A stretch of DNA of 44,078 nt from Anaerolinea sp. (GCA_020723805.1 DYID01000030.1:1-44078); one strand, 5' to 3'. Shown: positions 34,276-43,233, counted from the stretch's first letter. Made by a program: numbers and translations. Notes: a model not told the origin generated them from the sequence alone.

Positions 34276-35504
34276 GGACCCCATTTTAATCGCTGAGCGT
34301 AGGGAATGAGAACCACATTGGGGCGCGAGTCGGTGTACACGATTTCCACCTGCCCGCCAACATAGACATCGCTAATCGGAGCGAAGGCAACGAGGACGAA
34401 ACTGGCGTCGGGCGCCCAGAGCGCTTCGTTCATGAGCTCGAACGTGTCGGGGCGCAGGACGGTTCGCCCGGTTACGCCGTCGGGAGCGGAGCGCACCAGC
34501 TGCATCGGCGCACGCTCGACGAATTCCTGCTCCGGGCGGAAGTTGACAAAGAAGTAATACAACTGACCGTCGGGGGCGAGGTAGGCATCGGAGGGGATGT
34601 TGTACGTGCCGTCGCCGGCTTCGCCCGGCAGGAGCGTGGTCACGTTGCCGGTGGATGCGTCCACACGCCACATGCCAGCCGTGAACATGCCCATGTAGGG
34701 AAACGCCGAATACAGGGCAGCGCTGTCGGCGGTCCAGTTGGGGTCGCCGCAGCAGATGACCGCGCCGTCTGCGCCGTTCAACCGCACCAGCGCGCCGCCG
34801 CTGGGGTAGTAAATGGCGGATGAACTGCCCTCGTAGTAGCCGAGCGAGATGAGCAATTTCTGCCCGTCGGGCGAGTATTTTTCGGGCCAGTACAGTTCGC
34901 GCGGGATGAGCAGTCCGCCGCCCGCGTCATCCCACAGGTCTTCGATGACAAGGTTGGAGACGCCCGTCTCCAGCGAATAGAAGTTCAAACCGCCCCTGCC
35001 GTAGGCAATGCTCCGCCCATCGGGAGAGAAGACCGGTGAGTTGATTCTTGTGAGGAAGGGATTGTTTTCGTCCACCTCGCCGCCGTCCAAGAGCATGCGC
35101 CTGCCCGAACCGTCTGCCTGAATCAGAATCATCTGATTGTTTGCCACATAGACGACACTGCCGTCCAGCGGCGAAACATCGTAAGAGCCGACCGAATCGG
35201 ACTCGAAGGTGATCTGGCGCGTCGTCACTCCGTCCCGTTCCATGCGAAAGACCTGGGAGAGGTTGGCGCTGTCGTTGCCGAGGTAGTACAGGCTGTGAGG
35301 GAGCAGGGAGGCGGGTTCGTCCGGCGCAGGGGTGATGCCCGCCGTCGGCGCATCCGGCGCCACTGCCGTGAGGGTGGAAGCGACGATGGTTGCCACCTGG
35401 TCGGGCGGGGAGGTCGCTTCGCCGCCCCCCAGCGGTGAATTGCACGCCAGCGCGGCGAGAGTCAGCGAAAGAAAGACACTGAAAAAACGCAATTTTTGAT
35501 TCAT
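34272..35504 (-). CDS. Lipoprotein with TolB/PD40-like beta-propeller
   Basis: This 410-aa protein has a lipoprotein signal with lipobox LTLAALAC (Cys21), then a Thr/Ala/Pro-rich spacer. The rest shows repeated propeller blades ([53 protein letters not shown]). It should be attached to the outer face of the cytoplasmic membrane. The ligand is unknown. It is translationally coupled to the downstream ROK kinase, so a role in sugar sensing or uptake is possible. Confidence 0.88.
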   Translation of the reverse strand: MNQKLRFFSVFLSLTLAALACNSPLGGGEATSPPDQVATIVASTLTAVAPDAPTAGITPAPDEPASLLPHSLYYLGNDSANLSQVFRMERDGVTTRQITFESDSVGSYDVSPLDGSVVYVANNQMILIQADGSGRRMLLDGGEVDENNPFLTRINSPVFSPDGRSIAYGRGGLNFYSLETGVSNLVIEDLWDDAGGGLLIPRELYWPEKYSPDGQKLLISLGYYEGSSSAIYYPSGGALVRLNGADGAVICCGDPNWTADSAALYSAFPYMGMFTAGMWRVDASTGNVTTLLPGEAGDGTYNIPSDAYLAPDGQLYYFFVNFRPEQEFVERAPMQLVRSAPDGVTGRTVLRPDTFELMNEALWAPDASFVLVAFAPISDVYVGGQVEIVYTDSRPNVVLIPYAQRLKWGP

Positions 35505-35514
35505 TTCAACCTCG

Positions 35515-35557
35515 AATTTATAAAATACGGAGACACTGAAACATTCGTGTCTCCGTA
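35515..35557 (-). terminator. Terminator after the antiporter/PII-like operon
   Basis: An 11-bp perfect stem, tacggagacac (35526-35536) with gtgtctccgta (35547-35557), is followed on the minus strand by TTTTAT. It is 34 bases after the last PII-like gene and just upstream of the lipoprotein gene. Confidence 0.7.
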
Positions 35558-35590
35558 AGTCAGACTATACGGCGGATGCCTTTGTTCCCG

Positions 35591-35854
35591 TTACACCTGC
35601 TCGAATCGTTCCACCGGCACGACGAACAGCGTGGCGCGCCGCTCGCCCGAAGGCAGGGGCGGCAGTTTGGCGCGAATCAACTCCAGGCAGGATTCCACGC
35701 GCTCATCCAGCACGCCCAGCAGAAGGGTCACGATGCCGCTCCGCAAAAAACCACCGGTGGACGCCACGCGCGTCACGCGGTACTTTTCGGCGGTCAGCGC
35801 CTGGGTCACTGCGTCGGCATCGTGGTCTTTGACAATCAGGATAATCATTTTCAT
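35591..35854 (-). CDS. Short PstA/DarA-like (DUF970) PII-superfamily protein
   Basis: This 87-aa protein has the PstA hallmark VTRVASTGGFLRSG and begins MKMIILIVKDHDADAVTQAL. PstA/DarA are trimeric cyclic-di-AMP receptors. Here the long B-loop is mostly missing (87 aa against about 109), and the Asn after the GGFL motif is replaced by Ile (SGIVT), so ligand binding may be altered or lost. It ends TLFVVPVERFEQV, as the family does. It is the last gene of the antiporter operon, 15 bases after its paralogue. Confidence 0.85.
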   Translation of the reverse strand: MKMIILIVKDHDADAVTQALTAEKYRVTRVASTGGFLRSGIVTLLLGVLDERVESCLELIRAKLPPLPSGERRATLFVVPVERFEQV

Positions 35855-35869
35855 GGTTCACGCTCCTCG

Positions 35870-36205
35870 CTACATCTCTTCGAAGTGTTCCACCGGCAAA
35901 GCAAAAATGGTGGCGCCCCCCACCGTGACCGGAACAGGCGTCGGCATGGGAAGCGGCGAACCCTCCAGCGGCAGGGTCAGATATTCGATGTGCTGTTTGC
36001 AGGTCTCTTGTAGTATCTTGATTGCCTGTTCTTCCATGCCTTTACGCAAACCGATTAACAGCGTCGCGTTGCGGCGTCCCAGAAAACCGCCCGCGCTGAA
36101 AAGATACACCACCGGCATCTTCAATCTTTCGAGGGCGCGGGTCGCCTCGTCGCGGTCCTGTTCCTGAACCACCGCCAGCATCAATAAACGAATTTGTTCA
36201 TTCAT
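35870..36205 (-). CDS. PstA/DarA-like cyclic-di-AMP receptor family protein
   Basis: This 111-aa protein is close in length to PstA. It has SAGGFLGRRNATLLIGL with the Asn conserved, and the family ending GGATIFALPVEHFEEM after a Pro-rich B-loop. Family knowledge points to cyclic-di-AMP binding; this is not tested for the lineage. The start overlaps the stop of the upstream PII-like gene as ATGA. Together with its neighbours it probably controls the antiporter. Confidence 0.88.
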   Translation of the reverse strand: MNEQIRLLMLAVVQEQDRDEATRALERLKMPVVYLFSAGGFLGRRNATLLIGLRKGMEEQAIKILQETCKQHIEYLTLPLEGSPLPMPTPVPVTVGGATIFALPVEHFEEM

Positions 36206-36561
36206 CGGTTCTCTCTCTTCTCCAGTCCGTATGCTTTTACCACCGGTAACACCAAAAGCACGCCGGTTTCATGGTCGCGCAGGTCGCCGACCACTCGTTG
36301 TGTGGCTTCGAGGATGTTGTCTATCATAGACTCATCTTCGGCAGTTGTAAAGACTGTACGGCTGAACGTTTGCGACAACTCGTAGAAATCCTCCAGAGAA
36401 GGCATCAAGGGAATATCGTCGCGCAATCCGCCTTTCAGCCGCAGGCGGCGCATGCCCGTGCTGAGCATCACCGTTGCGCGCTGGACTCCAGCCGCCTCCC
36501 AGGCTTCCAGCAAGGGATCGAGCAACTCGGGATTGTGCATGACAAACAGAATGAAGAACAT
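36202..36561 (-). CDS. PII-like protein next to antiporter
   Basis: This 119-aa protein has a ferredoxin-like pattern expected of PII-superfamily subunits: strand MFFILFVMHNPE, helix LLDPLLEAWEAAG, strand RATVMLSTGM, then a later helix and GVLLVLPVVKAYG. No classic PII uridylylation Tyr is obvious. The start codon shares one base with the antiporter stop (TGATG), so the two are made in step. A regulatory role for the antiporter is inferred. Confidence 0.7.
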   Translation of the reverse strand: MFFILFVMHNPELLDPLLEAWEAAGVQRATVMLSTGMRRLRLKGGLRDDIPLMPSLEDFYELSQTFSRTVFTTAEDESMIDNILEATQRVVGDLRDHETGVLLVLPVVKAYGLEKRENR

Positions 36562-37829
36562 CAGGCTTCCTCCTCTGACTCTGAACGATTTGACGCTTCA
36601 GGCTGGACCTCAGCCTGCTCAGCCTCCAACGGCTTTTTCTCCATCCCGTGCCTTTTTTGCGCAAACAGATACCGCAGGATGGGCGGCGTAATCAAGGTGG
36701 TGGCAAGTACCATCACAACCACCGCCGAAAATTCCTCATGAGGCAAAAGCCCCTGGCGAATCCCCACATCTGCCACAATCAACCCCACCTCGCCGCGCGA
36801 GATCATCCCTGCACCCAGGCGGAAGGCTTCCCGTTTGTCGAGCCCGCCCAGCCGCGCGCCCCAGCCGGCGCCCAGCCATTTGCCGATGACCGCCGCCAGG
36901 ATGATGACGATTGTCAGCAAAAGGGAATCCAGCCGAAATTCCCGCAAATTGATGGATAAGCCGATGTTCACAAAAAATACCGGCACGAATAAACCGTATG
37001 CCAGCGCATGTGCGCCGTTCTCGATTTGTTCCTTTTCCGGGCAGCGCCCCAGCATGAGCCCCGCCAAAAATGCGCCGGTAATCGCCGCCATGCCGCCTAG
37101 AAACTCCGCCGCGATGCCATAGATAAACATGACAATGAGCGAAACCGTCAACAGCCCCTGGCTGATGGGCAGTTTGGCGGTCTGCCGGATGATCCAGGGC
37201 AAACCCCACAGCCCAAGCAGGACCGAAAGGGCAAGGAACAATGCCATCCTCAGCAAAATCGCCAGAACATCCGCCGCCGTCTCACCGCCTCCTTGAATGC
37301 CCAGAAAGACGGAAAGAAACAGGATGATCAAAATATCGTCGAACACCGCGGCGCCCAGCAGGCTCAAACCGATGCGGCTGCGCAGAGCCTTCAATTCAAT
37401 CAGCGTTTGCGCAGAGATGCTGACGCTGGTCGCGCCAAGTGTCAGACCGAGGAAAAGAGCCGAGTTTGAATCCAGCCCAAACAGTGCGCCGGCACCCCAT
37501 CCCATCAACACCGGAAAGACCACTCCCCAAAAACCCGCCAGCGAAGCCACGTGCAGATTTTGCCGCATCTCGCTGAAGTGAAGTTCCAGCCCGGCGAGAA
37601 ACATGAGCAGAAGCACGCCAAACTCGGCAAACTCCGTGATCGTTTCCGCCATGCTGTGCTGGATGAACGGCAGAGCGAGCAGGTTGAGCAGCGAGGGACC
37701 CAGCACAATGCCCACGAGCAATTCGCCCAGCACGGAGGGTTGTCCGAGCCGCACGCTGATATAACCAGCCGTTTTTGCACAGAAGAGAATGACGGATACC
37801 AAAAAGGCAAGTTGAAGAAAGGCAGCCAT
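36561..37829 (-). CDS. CPA2-family cation/proton antiporter
   Basis: This 422-aa protein has about 12-13 membrane helices. The transport-site motif AAVFDDILIIL places two Asp at 164-165 (DD, usual for electrogenic exchangers). LGQPSVLGELLVGIVLGP and ISRGEVGLIVADVG are typical of the KefB/NapA-like group. It lacks a C-terminal RCK/TrkA domain and ends in an acidic tail. ATG 37829 was chosen over an upstream TTG. It is first in a four-gene operon with three PII-superfamily genes that could supply the missing regulatory function. Confidence 0.93.
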   Translation of the reverse strand: MAAFLQLAFLVSVILFCAKTAGYISVRLGQPSVLGELLVGIVLGPSLLNLLALPFIQHSMAETITEFAEFGVLLLMFLAGLELHFSEMRQNLHVASLAGFWGVVFPVLMGWGAGALFGLDSNSALFLGLTLGATSVSISAQTLIELKALRSRIGLSLLGAAVFDDILIILFLSVFLGIQGGGETAADVLAILLRMALFLALSVLLGLWGLPWIIRQTAKLPISQGLLTVSLIVMFIYGIAAEFLGGMAAITGAFLAGLMLGRCPEKEQIENGAHALAYGLFVPVFFVNIGLSINLREFRLDSLLLTIVIILAAVIGKWLGAGWGARLGGLDKREAFRLGAGMISRGEVGLIVADVGIRQGLLPHEEFSAVVVMVLATTLITPPILRYLFAQKRHGMEKKPLEAEQAEVQPEASNRSESEEEA

Positions 37830-37904
37830 GAGGTTTTCAAGAGTATACAACAGGTTTGAATGAAGAATCCCTTTTTCGCCGCCCGCTCGACCCGACGCCG
37901 CTCT

Positions 37905-38615
37905 TTACAGCGGCTGTTTGGACGGAATGCCCGGCTTGCGCGGATATTTGGGAGGCGTTGCCGCTACTTTTTCCACCACCACCAGGTAGCGGTCATCTGC
38001 CACGCCCGGCAGATGCACCGGAATCAACTGCTCCAATTTGCCGCCCAGCACTTTCATGGCGTTCTCAGCCGCCTGCGCTTCGGCGGGTCCGCTTTCGCCT
38101 TTTTGGGCAAGCATCCGTCCGCCGATTTTGAGCAGCGGAATGAGATACTCGCTCAGCACATTGAGATTCGCCACCGCGCGCGCCACCGCCCAGTCATACG
38201 CTTCGCGGTACTTGGGATTTTGTCCCAAGTCTTCCGCGCGTTTTTGAATGACCTCCACACCTTCCAGCCCCAGCACGCTGACAATGTGCTGACAGAACAT
38301 GGCTTTCTTGCCCACCGATTCCACCAGCGTCAGTTTCATGCTGGGGTAGAGAATTTTGAGGGGAATGCCCGGGAAACCGGCGCCCGTTCCCACGTCTATG
38401 AGACGATGCGGCGGGTTTGCCTTCCATGCCAGCACACACGAGAACGAATCCAGAAAGTGCTTGGTGCGGATCGAGTCCATGTCGCGGATGGCGGTCAGGT
38501 TGAACTTCTGGTTCCATTCCATCAGTTCCTTTTCGTAGGTGATGAGCGCCATCACCTGCCGCCCGGTCATGTGGATGTGAAATAGTTCCTGCGCTTCGCG
38601 GACGAGTTTTTCCAT
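37905..38615 (-). CDS. rsmG: 16S rRNA (guanine527-N7)-methyltransferase
   Basis: This 236-aa protein methylates G527 of 16S rRNA with S-adenosylmethionine. Motifs are HFLDSFSC, LIDVGTGAGFPGIPLKIL and RAVANLNVLSEYLIPLL. ATG 38615 lies 10 bases after a minus-strand TATAAT (38631-38626), implying a leaderless mRNA. The antiporter gene follows after 75 bases. Confidence 0.95.
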   Translation of the reverse strand: MEKLVREAQELFHIHMTGRQVMALITYEKELMEWNQKFNLTAIRDMDSIRTKHFLDSFSCVLAWKANPPHRLIDVGTGAGFPGIPLKILYPSMKLTLVESVGKKAMFCQHIVSVLGLEGVEVIQKRAEDLGQNPKYREAYDWAVARAVANLNVLSEYLIPLLKIGGRMLAQKGESGPAEAQAAENAMKVLGGKLEQLIPVHLPGVADDRYLVVVEKVAATPPKYPRKPGIPSKQPL

Positions 38616-38625
38616 GATGGAAAAA

Positions 38626-38631
38626 TTATAA
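38626..38631 (-). promoter_or_regulatory. -10 box for rsmG, leaderless
   Basis: TATAAT on the minus strand is 10 bases before the rsmG ATG at 38615. No convincing -35 is seen. The neighbouring 38646-38700 is a heptamer repeat tract. Confidence 0.5.
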
Positions 38632-38700
38632 CGCCCAAACGGCTCGTTTCCTCTTTCATCTTTCCTCTTTCTTTCCTCACTCCATCAACGAAAAAAGAAA

Positions 38701-38731
38701 GAAAAAAGACCGCCATTGCTGACGGTCTTTT
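38701..38731 (-). terminator. Terminator after the DUF4349 gene
   Basis: aaaagaccg (38704-38712) pairs with cggtctttt (38723-38731), with a T run on the minus strand. It lies 16 bases beyond the stop at 38747. Confidence 0.85.
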
Positions 38732-38746
38732 CATGCAGATGGATGT

Positions 38747-39730
38747 TTACTTTTTCACATCCTCTTCTTTCGTGACAGCCTTTGTCCGTTTGAAGCGGCG
38801 GTAGAGCGCGCGCCCGCCCAGGAAGGTTCCGTATGCCGGGATGGCAATCAGGATCAGCGAGGGCAGATACGTCAGGAAGAGGCGGATCAGGAAGCGGGTG
38901 AAGCCCTGCGTGAAGCCGATCAAATCCTGGATGGCGTCGTTGGCAGTGCCTTGCAGTTTCCAGCCGCCGATTTCGATGGGCTTGACCTTCTCCTCGGCAA
39001 TCAATTGAATGCTGATGGCAGAGAGCGCGGCAGACTCCTCGTAGTATTGAATCTGCCCCTTCAGCGATTCAATCTCCGCTTGAAGGTTCTGGACCTGCAT
39101 GTAGATGGCGAGGATATCCTCCGCCTTTTCCGCCTTGTCCATGATGCGGAGCAGATCTTCGACTGCCTTTTCCTTCGCCGCCAGGCGGGACTTTAAATCC
39201 ACATACTGGCTGGTCACATCCTGCCCGGAGCGGTTCTCATAATTGACCTTGACCACGTCCGTCTTGATCTTTTCCAGCGCCTCGTCCAGGCGTTCAGCCG
39301 GCACGCGAATGGTGATGCTGGCTTCAGGCACTTCGATTTGATTGGGTCCGTAGGTGGACTGGTACAGGTTGGAGGACACCACAAAGCCGCCCATGTCCAC
39401 TGCCATTTGAGCGATCTCATCCATGCGCGTCTTGGGGTCGGCGACGACGATGCTCATGTCCACGTTTTGGATGACGAGGCGTTCGCTCGCGGCGACGGCG
39501 GCTGTCTGCTCATACGATTTATCGTAGCCGCTCGAACCATCCATAAATTCGATGGCTGGCTGGGGCGCCAGCATGACCTCCGGCGCGCCTCCGCCGCCAT
39601 AACCGCTATCGAGGCTGCGGTTGATGTTGCTGAAAGCGCCGCCTCCCATCGAAAACAGTCCGCTGACAACGCCCACCAGCGTCAACACCACCACGGTGGT
39701 AATCGCCACGGTAATCAAAGTCCTTTTCAT
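38747..39730 (-). CDS. DUF4349 membrane protein
   Basis: This 327-aa protein begins with a membrane or signal helix (LITVAITTVVVLTLVGVVSG), then a Gly-rich stretch. The DUF4349 core follows (LVIQNVDMSIVVADPKTRMDEI, GGFVVSSN, ASITIRVPAERLDEALEKI) with a coiled coil (about residues 195-245; SRLAAKEKAVEDLL, NLQAEIESLKGQIQYYEE). A second membrane helix lies near 285-310, then a basic tail. The function of the family is unknown. ATG 39730 follows GGAG at eight bases. Confidence 0.9.
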   Translation of the reverse strand: MKRTLITVAITTVVVLTLVGVVSGLFSMGGGAFSNINRSLDSGYGGGGAPEVMLAPQPAIEFMDGSSGYDKSYEQTAAVAASERLVIQNVDMSIVVADPKTRMDEIAQMAVDMGGFVVSSNLYQSTYGPNQIEVPEASITIRVPAERLDEALEKIKTDVVKVNYENRSGQDVTSQYVDLKSRLAAKEKAVEDLLRIMDKAEKAEDILAIYMQVQNLQAEIESLKGQIQYYEESAALSAISIQLIAEEKVKPIEIGGWKLQGTANDAIQDLIGFTQGFTRFLIRLFLTYLPSLILIAIPAYGTFLGGRALYRRFKRTKAVTKEEDVKK

Positions 39731-39914
39731 GGGTTCTTCTCCTTCGTGATCGTAAGGTGATTTCACCCTAGAGACGAATCGCGTGCCGCAAAGTTCCTGC
39801 CCCCCACCCATCCTCCTCCAAATTCCGCTTAAATTGCCCAAAATTCAAAAACACACCTGCAGAATTTTGGGGAGGTGACCGTCGCAGATACTCGAAGAGT
39901 GCAGGGCGGAAAGG

Positions 39915-40646
39915 TCACCACCCCTCGGCAAGGCGGATGGCGTGTTTTTCGGGCAATTTTGCCTCGCGGATGCGCTGCTGGACTTCGGCGATGTCATATT
40001 CCACTCGCCGCGGCTCCCACACGTGACCGTCCGTCTCGTAGATGGCATACGCCGCGCGCGGATCGCGGTCACGCGGCTGACCGACCGAACCGGGATTGAT
40101 AATTGCCCGCGGGCGCAGCGGATAATGTTCCCCTGCGCGAATCGGCGCCAGGCTCACACGGTCATTGTCCACATTCAACTGGAACATGCACTGCAAATGC
40201 GAATGCCCCACAAAACACCATGGGGTGGTGAAATGGTCGAAGTTCAGGCGCGCCGAAAGCGTGTTCAAAATATATTCCCACACCGAGTCGCGCGGGCTGC
40301 CATGCACAATGCTCACTTCCCCACGCACCTTCAGGTTCGAGGGCAGGGAGCGCAGAAAATCCATGTTATCCGCCGTCAGCACCCGTTCGTGATATTCCAG
40401 CGTGCGGCGCGCATCCGTATTGAACACATCCAGCGGTATCTTGCCGATGACCGCCATATCGTGATTGCCCAAGATGCAGGTCAAATTGGGGATTTCACGG
40501 ATTTCTTCAATCACTGCGTTGGGGTCGGGTCCGTAACCCACCATATCCCCCAGGCACCAGGTTTCATCCACAGGACCCGCGTCTTTCAACACCGCTTCCA
40601 AGGCGGTGTAATTGGCATGAATATCCGATATGACTAAAACGCGCAT
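39915..40646 (-). CDS. Calcineurin-like metallophosphatase, YfcE/MJ0936-type
   Basis: This 243-aa enzyme has all motifs of the two-metal phosphoesterases: VISDIHAN, CLGDMVGYGPDP, ILGNHDM, VHGSPRD and VGHSH. Substrates in the family are small phosphodiesters or phosphoproteins; here unknown. ATG 40646 lies one base after the coaBC stop, so it is probably translated from the same mRNA. A ggtgacc/ggtcacc inverted repeat (about 39873-39919) overlaps its end. Confidence 0.92.
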   Translation of the reverse strand: MRVLVISDIHANYTALEAVLKDAGPVDETWCLGDMVGYGPDPNAVIEEIREIPNLTCILGNHDMAVIGKIPLDVFNTDARRTLEYHERVLTADNMDFLRSLPSNLKVRGEVSIVHGSPRDSVWEYILNTLSARLNFDHFTTPWCFVGHSHLQCMFQLNVDNDRVSLAPIRAGEHYPLRPRAIINPGSVGQPRDRDPRAAYAIYETDGHVWEPRRVEYDIAEVQQRIREAKLPEKHAIRLAEGW

Positions 40647-40647
40647 T

Positions 40648-41859
40648 CTACTCCAACAGCGCCGCAACACGTTCGACGATGATTTCAGCCGCCTCGCTTT
40701 TACTCATCAATGACAACGATTCCCTGCGCCCGTCGGCAAATAACAGCGTGATGCGATTGGTCTCGACGGAAAACCCCGCATCGGAAGCGGAAATATCGTT
40801 TGCGGCAATCAAATCCAGTTTCTTGGATTGTAACTTATTTGCCGCATTTTCAAGAAGACTTTGCGACTCTGCCGCAAACCCCGCCACCACCTGTTTTCGC
40901 TTCGCTTCGGACCTCAAACCTGACACTGCTTTCAAAATATCTTCCGTCGCTTCGAGTTCGATTTGCGGAATCCCGCCCTCTTTCTTGATTTTGTTTTCCG
41001 CCACCGTCTTCGGGCGGAAGTCTGCCACTGCCGCTGCCATGAGCAGCGCGTCGCAGGCGGGGAACTCTTTTAGTACTGCATCCAGCATCTGCGCGGCTGT
41101 TTCCACGCGAATCACCTTTGCCCCCACCGGCGGAGTCAATGCGGTGGGCGTGGTAATCAACGTCACCTGTGCGCCGGCGTCGAGCGCGGCTTGCGCGAGG
41201 GCATATCCCTGTTTGCCGGAGGAACGGTTGGTGAGGACGCGCACCGGGTCGAGCGGTTCCTGAGTCCCGCCGGCGGTGACCAAAACCCGTTTTCCGGCGA
41301 GCAAGCCTCCCCGTCCGAGAACGAGGCGAATGTGTCCGATGAGTTCGGGCGTTTCGGGCAGGCGTCCCTTTCCCGTCAGTCCCGAGGCGAGGTGTCCCTC
41401 CGCCGGTTCGATGATGTACGCGCCTCGTTTGCGGAGCGTGTCGATGTTCTTCTGCGTGGCAGGGTGGTCGTACATGCCGCCGTCCATCGCGGGCGCAACG
41501 ATGAGCGGACAGGCTGCGGCAAGCGCCGTGACCGTGAGCAGGGTGTCCGCCTGCCCGTGTGCGAGTTTGGCGAGGGTGTTGGCGGTGCAGGGCGCAATGA
41601 CCAGCAGGTGAGCGGCGTGACCCAGTCCCACGTGCAGGACATGCGCCTCACTGCCCCACAGGTCGGCATCGGTGTAGGCGCGGCGTCCGGTCACCGATTG
41701 GAAGGTGAGCGGTGTGACGAATTTTTCGGCGGAGGCAGTGAGAATGACATCCACCTGCGCGCCCGCCTGTGTCAGTTTGGAGGCGAGGTCGGCGGCTTTA
41801 TAGGCGGCGATGGAGCCGCTTACCCCCAGTACGATCCGCTTGTTTGAAAGGATGGACAT
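40648..41859 (-). CDS. coaBC: Phosphopantothenoylcysteine synthetase/decarboxylase
   Basis: This 403-aa bifunctional coenzyme A enzyme joins cysteine to phosphopantothenate and decarboxylates the product. The CoaC half has VLGVSGSIAAYKAADLAS, the catalytic His in GHAAHLLVIAP and PAMDGGMYDHPAT. The CoaB half has VTAGGTQEPLDPVRVLTNRSSG and AAAVADFRPK. In the CoaC half, the usual PxMN is PAMD and the usual LACG Cys is Ser (LASGLTGKGR), a variant I also recall from Bacteroidetes. ATG 41859 was chosen because homology starts there and TATAAT lies just upstream. Confidence 0.95.
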   Translation of the reverse strand: MSILSNKRIVLGVSGSIAAYKAADLASKLTQAGAQVDVILTASAEKFVTPLTFQSVTGRRAYTDADLWGSEAHVLHVGLGHAAHLLVIAPCTANTLAKLAHGQADTLLTVTALAAACPLIVAPAMDGGMYDHPATQKNIDTLRKRGAYIIEPAEGHLASGLTGKGRLPETPELIGHIRLVLGRGGLLAGKRVLVTAGGTQEPLDPVRVLTNRSSGKQGYALAQAALDAGAQVTLITTPTALTPPVGAKVIRVETAAQMLDAVLKEFPACDALLMAAAVADFRPKTVAENKIKKEGGIPQIELEATEDILKAVSGLRSEAKRKQVVAGFAAESQSLLENAANKLQSKKLDLIAANDISASDAGFSVETNRITLLFADGRRESLSLMSKSEAAEIIVERVAALLE

Positions 41860-41865
41860 GCGAAT

Positions 41866-41871
41866 ATTATA
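41866..41871 (-). promoter_or_regulatory. -10 box for coaBC, leaderless
   Basis: TATAAT on the minus strand is six bases before the coaBC ATG. The rest of the 324-base gap to the next gene carries a cacagag/cacggag dispersed repeat (about 41939-41962) and a ggaacgccagcctgc motif, and no gene. Confidence 0.5.
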
Positions 41872-42116
41872 CATCTCTGCCCGCCTCGAAATAGCAAAAG
41901 GGGAGAGGTTACATGGATGGGTGGAGAAATGCTTACCACAGAGCCCGTGGGGACACGGAGAAAAACAAGAAGGGATCTCTGGTGATTGCCCACCTCTTTG
42001 GCGCAACGGGATTCGGCGGGAAATAAATCTGACTTGGAACGCCAGCCTGCAGGGCTTCCATGAATTGAGCAGGCGGCTTTAGCCCCGCGAACCCTCACCA
42101 GAGGATTTCCGTGTAC

Positions 42117-42145
42117 TTGTCTCACCCCTTCACACCGTCTATAAT
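42117..42145 (+). promoter_or_regulatory. Promoter for pentapeptide-repeat gene
   Basis: TTGTCT (42117-42122) and TATAAT (42140-42145) are spaced by 17 bp. The gene starts 38 bases later behind GGAGG, so this one has a normal leader. Confidence 0.75.
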
Positions 42146-42183
42146 ACCTTTGCAAGGCAAACCATCGGCATTGGAGGCGAGCA

Positions 42184-43020
42184 ATGAAACTTTCCCCGTA
42201 TGAACTGTATGACCTGCTCAATCGTCCCGGTCCGCTTTGGCTGGCAGACGCCGACTTGAGCGATGCCCGCCTGCGCAGCGCCAACCTGCGGCGCTTCATT
42301 CTCATTGGGGCGAACCTGAGTAAAGCCATCCTCAGCAATGCCGATTTGAGCGAGACCGACCTGACCGAAGCCAACCTGAGCGAGAGCGTGCTCACCGAAG
42401 CCAACCTGAACAAGAGCATTCTGGTCAAAGCCGACCTGAGCGGGGCAAACCTGGGCGGGGCGAATCTCAGCGAAGCCAACCTGGGGAGCGCCCGCCTCAG
42501 TCATGCGGTCATCAGTGAAGCCAATTTGCGCGAAGCGAACCTGCGCGGCGCGAAACTGGTGCGAGTCAACCTCAACAAGTCGAACCTGCTTGGCGCAAAC
42601 CTGGGCGGCGCGGACCTGAGCGAAGCCCGCATGGTCGAGGTCAACATGCGGGACGCGAAATGCGTCAAGACCAGCCTCAACGGCGCGAACATCGCCGACA
42701 GCATTCTCGTCGAGGTGGATTTCAGCCGCGCGATTCTGCTGGGGGCGAATCTCAGCCGCAGCAATCTGACCCGAGCCGACCTGAGCGAAGCCAATCTTTC
42801 CGCCGCCATTTTGAACGACGCCGACCTGCATCACGTCAATCTGAGCGGCGCAGACCTGCATGGCGCGTCCTTCCTGAACGCCAATTTATGCGGCGCCAAT
42901 CTGAGCGGCGTCAACCTCCAGAACGCGAGTTTCGTCAAGGCGCGCTACAACGCCGCCACGCTGTGGTCCCAAGGTTTCGACCCGCAAGCCGCCGAAGCGG
43001 TGCTGGTTCAGGAAGGGTAG
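42184..43020 (+). CDS. Pentapeptide-repeat protein
   Basis: This 278-aa protein is made of more than 40 A(D/N)Lxx pentapeptides (ANLSKAILSNADLSE and so on), predicted to form a right-handed quadrilateral beta-helix. The N-terminal MKLSPYELYDLLNRPGPLWLAD is a short cap, and the end (FDPQAAEAVLVQEG) leaves the repeat. Functions of the family range from gyrase protection to unknown; none is assignable. It is monocistronic, with its own promoter and terminator. Confidence 0.93.
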   Translation: MKLSPYELYDLLNRPGPLWLADADLSDARLRSANLRRFILIGANLSKAILSNADLSETDLTEANLSESVLTEANLNKSILVKADLSGANLGGANLSEANLGSARLSHAVISEANLREANLRGAKLVRVNLNKSNLLGANLGGADLSEARMVEVNMRDAKCVKTSLNGANIADSILVEVDFSRAILLGANLSRSNLTRADLSEANLSAAILNDADLHHVNLSGADLHGASFLNANLCGANLSGVNLQNASFVKARYNAATLWSQGFDPQAAEAVLVQEG

Positions 43021-43181
43021 AACAGCGCAATGTAGCCATTCATTACTTCACTTATGCTCGAACTTCATCGAAAAGGACTTCCCCGCGGCAGGAAGGCATG
43101 GTTGCTTGCCCACATCATAAAACTACGCATAATAAAAAAAACATCCATATCATGGCACAGAAATATCCTGCCCACAAACGC

Positions 43182-43207
43182 CACAGCCCTGCATAAGCAG
43201 GGCTGTG
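43182..43207. terminator. Hairpin between convergent genes
   Basis: cacagccctgc (43182-43192) pairs perfectly with gcagggctgtg (43197-43207) across ATAA. The T run is weak, but position between two convergent gene ends supports a terminator. Confidence 0.65.
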
Positions 43208-43233
43208 CAAATATAAAACAGGTGATAATCTAC

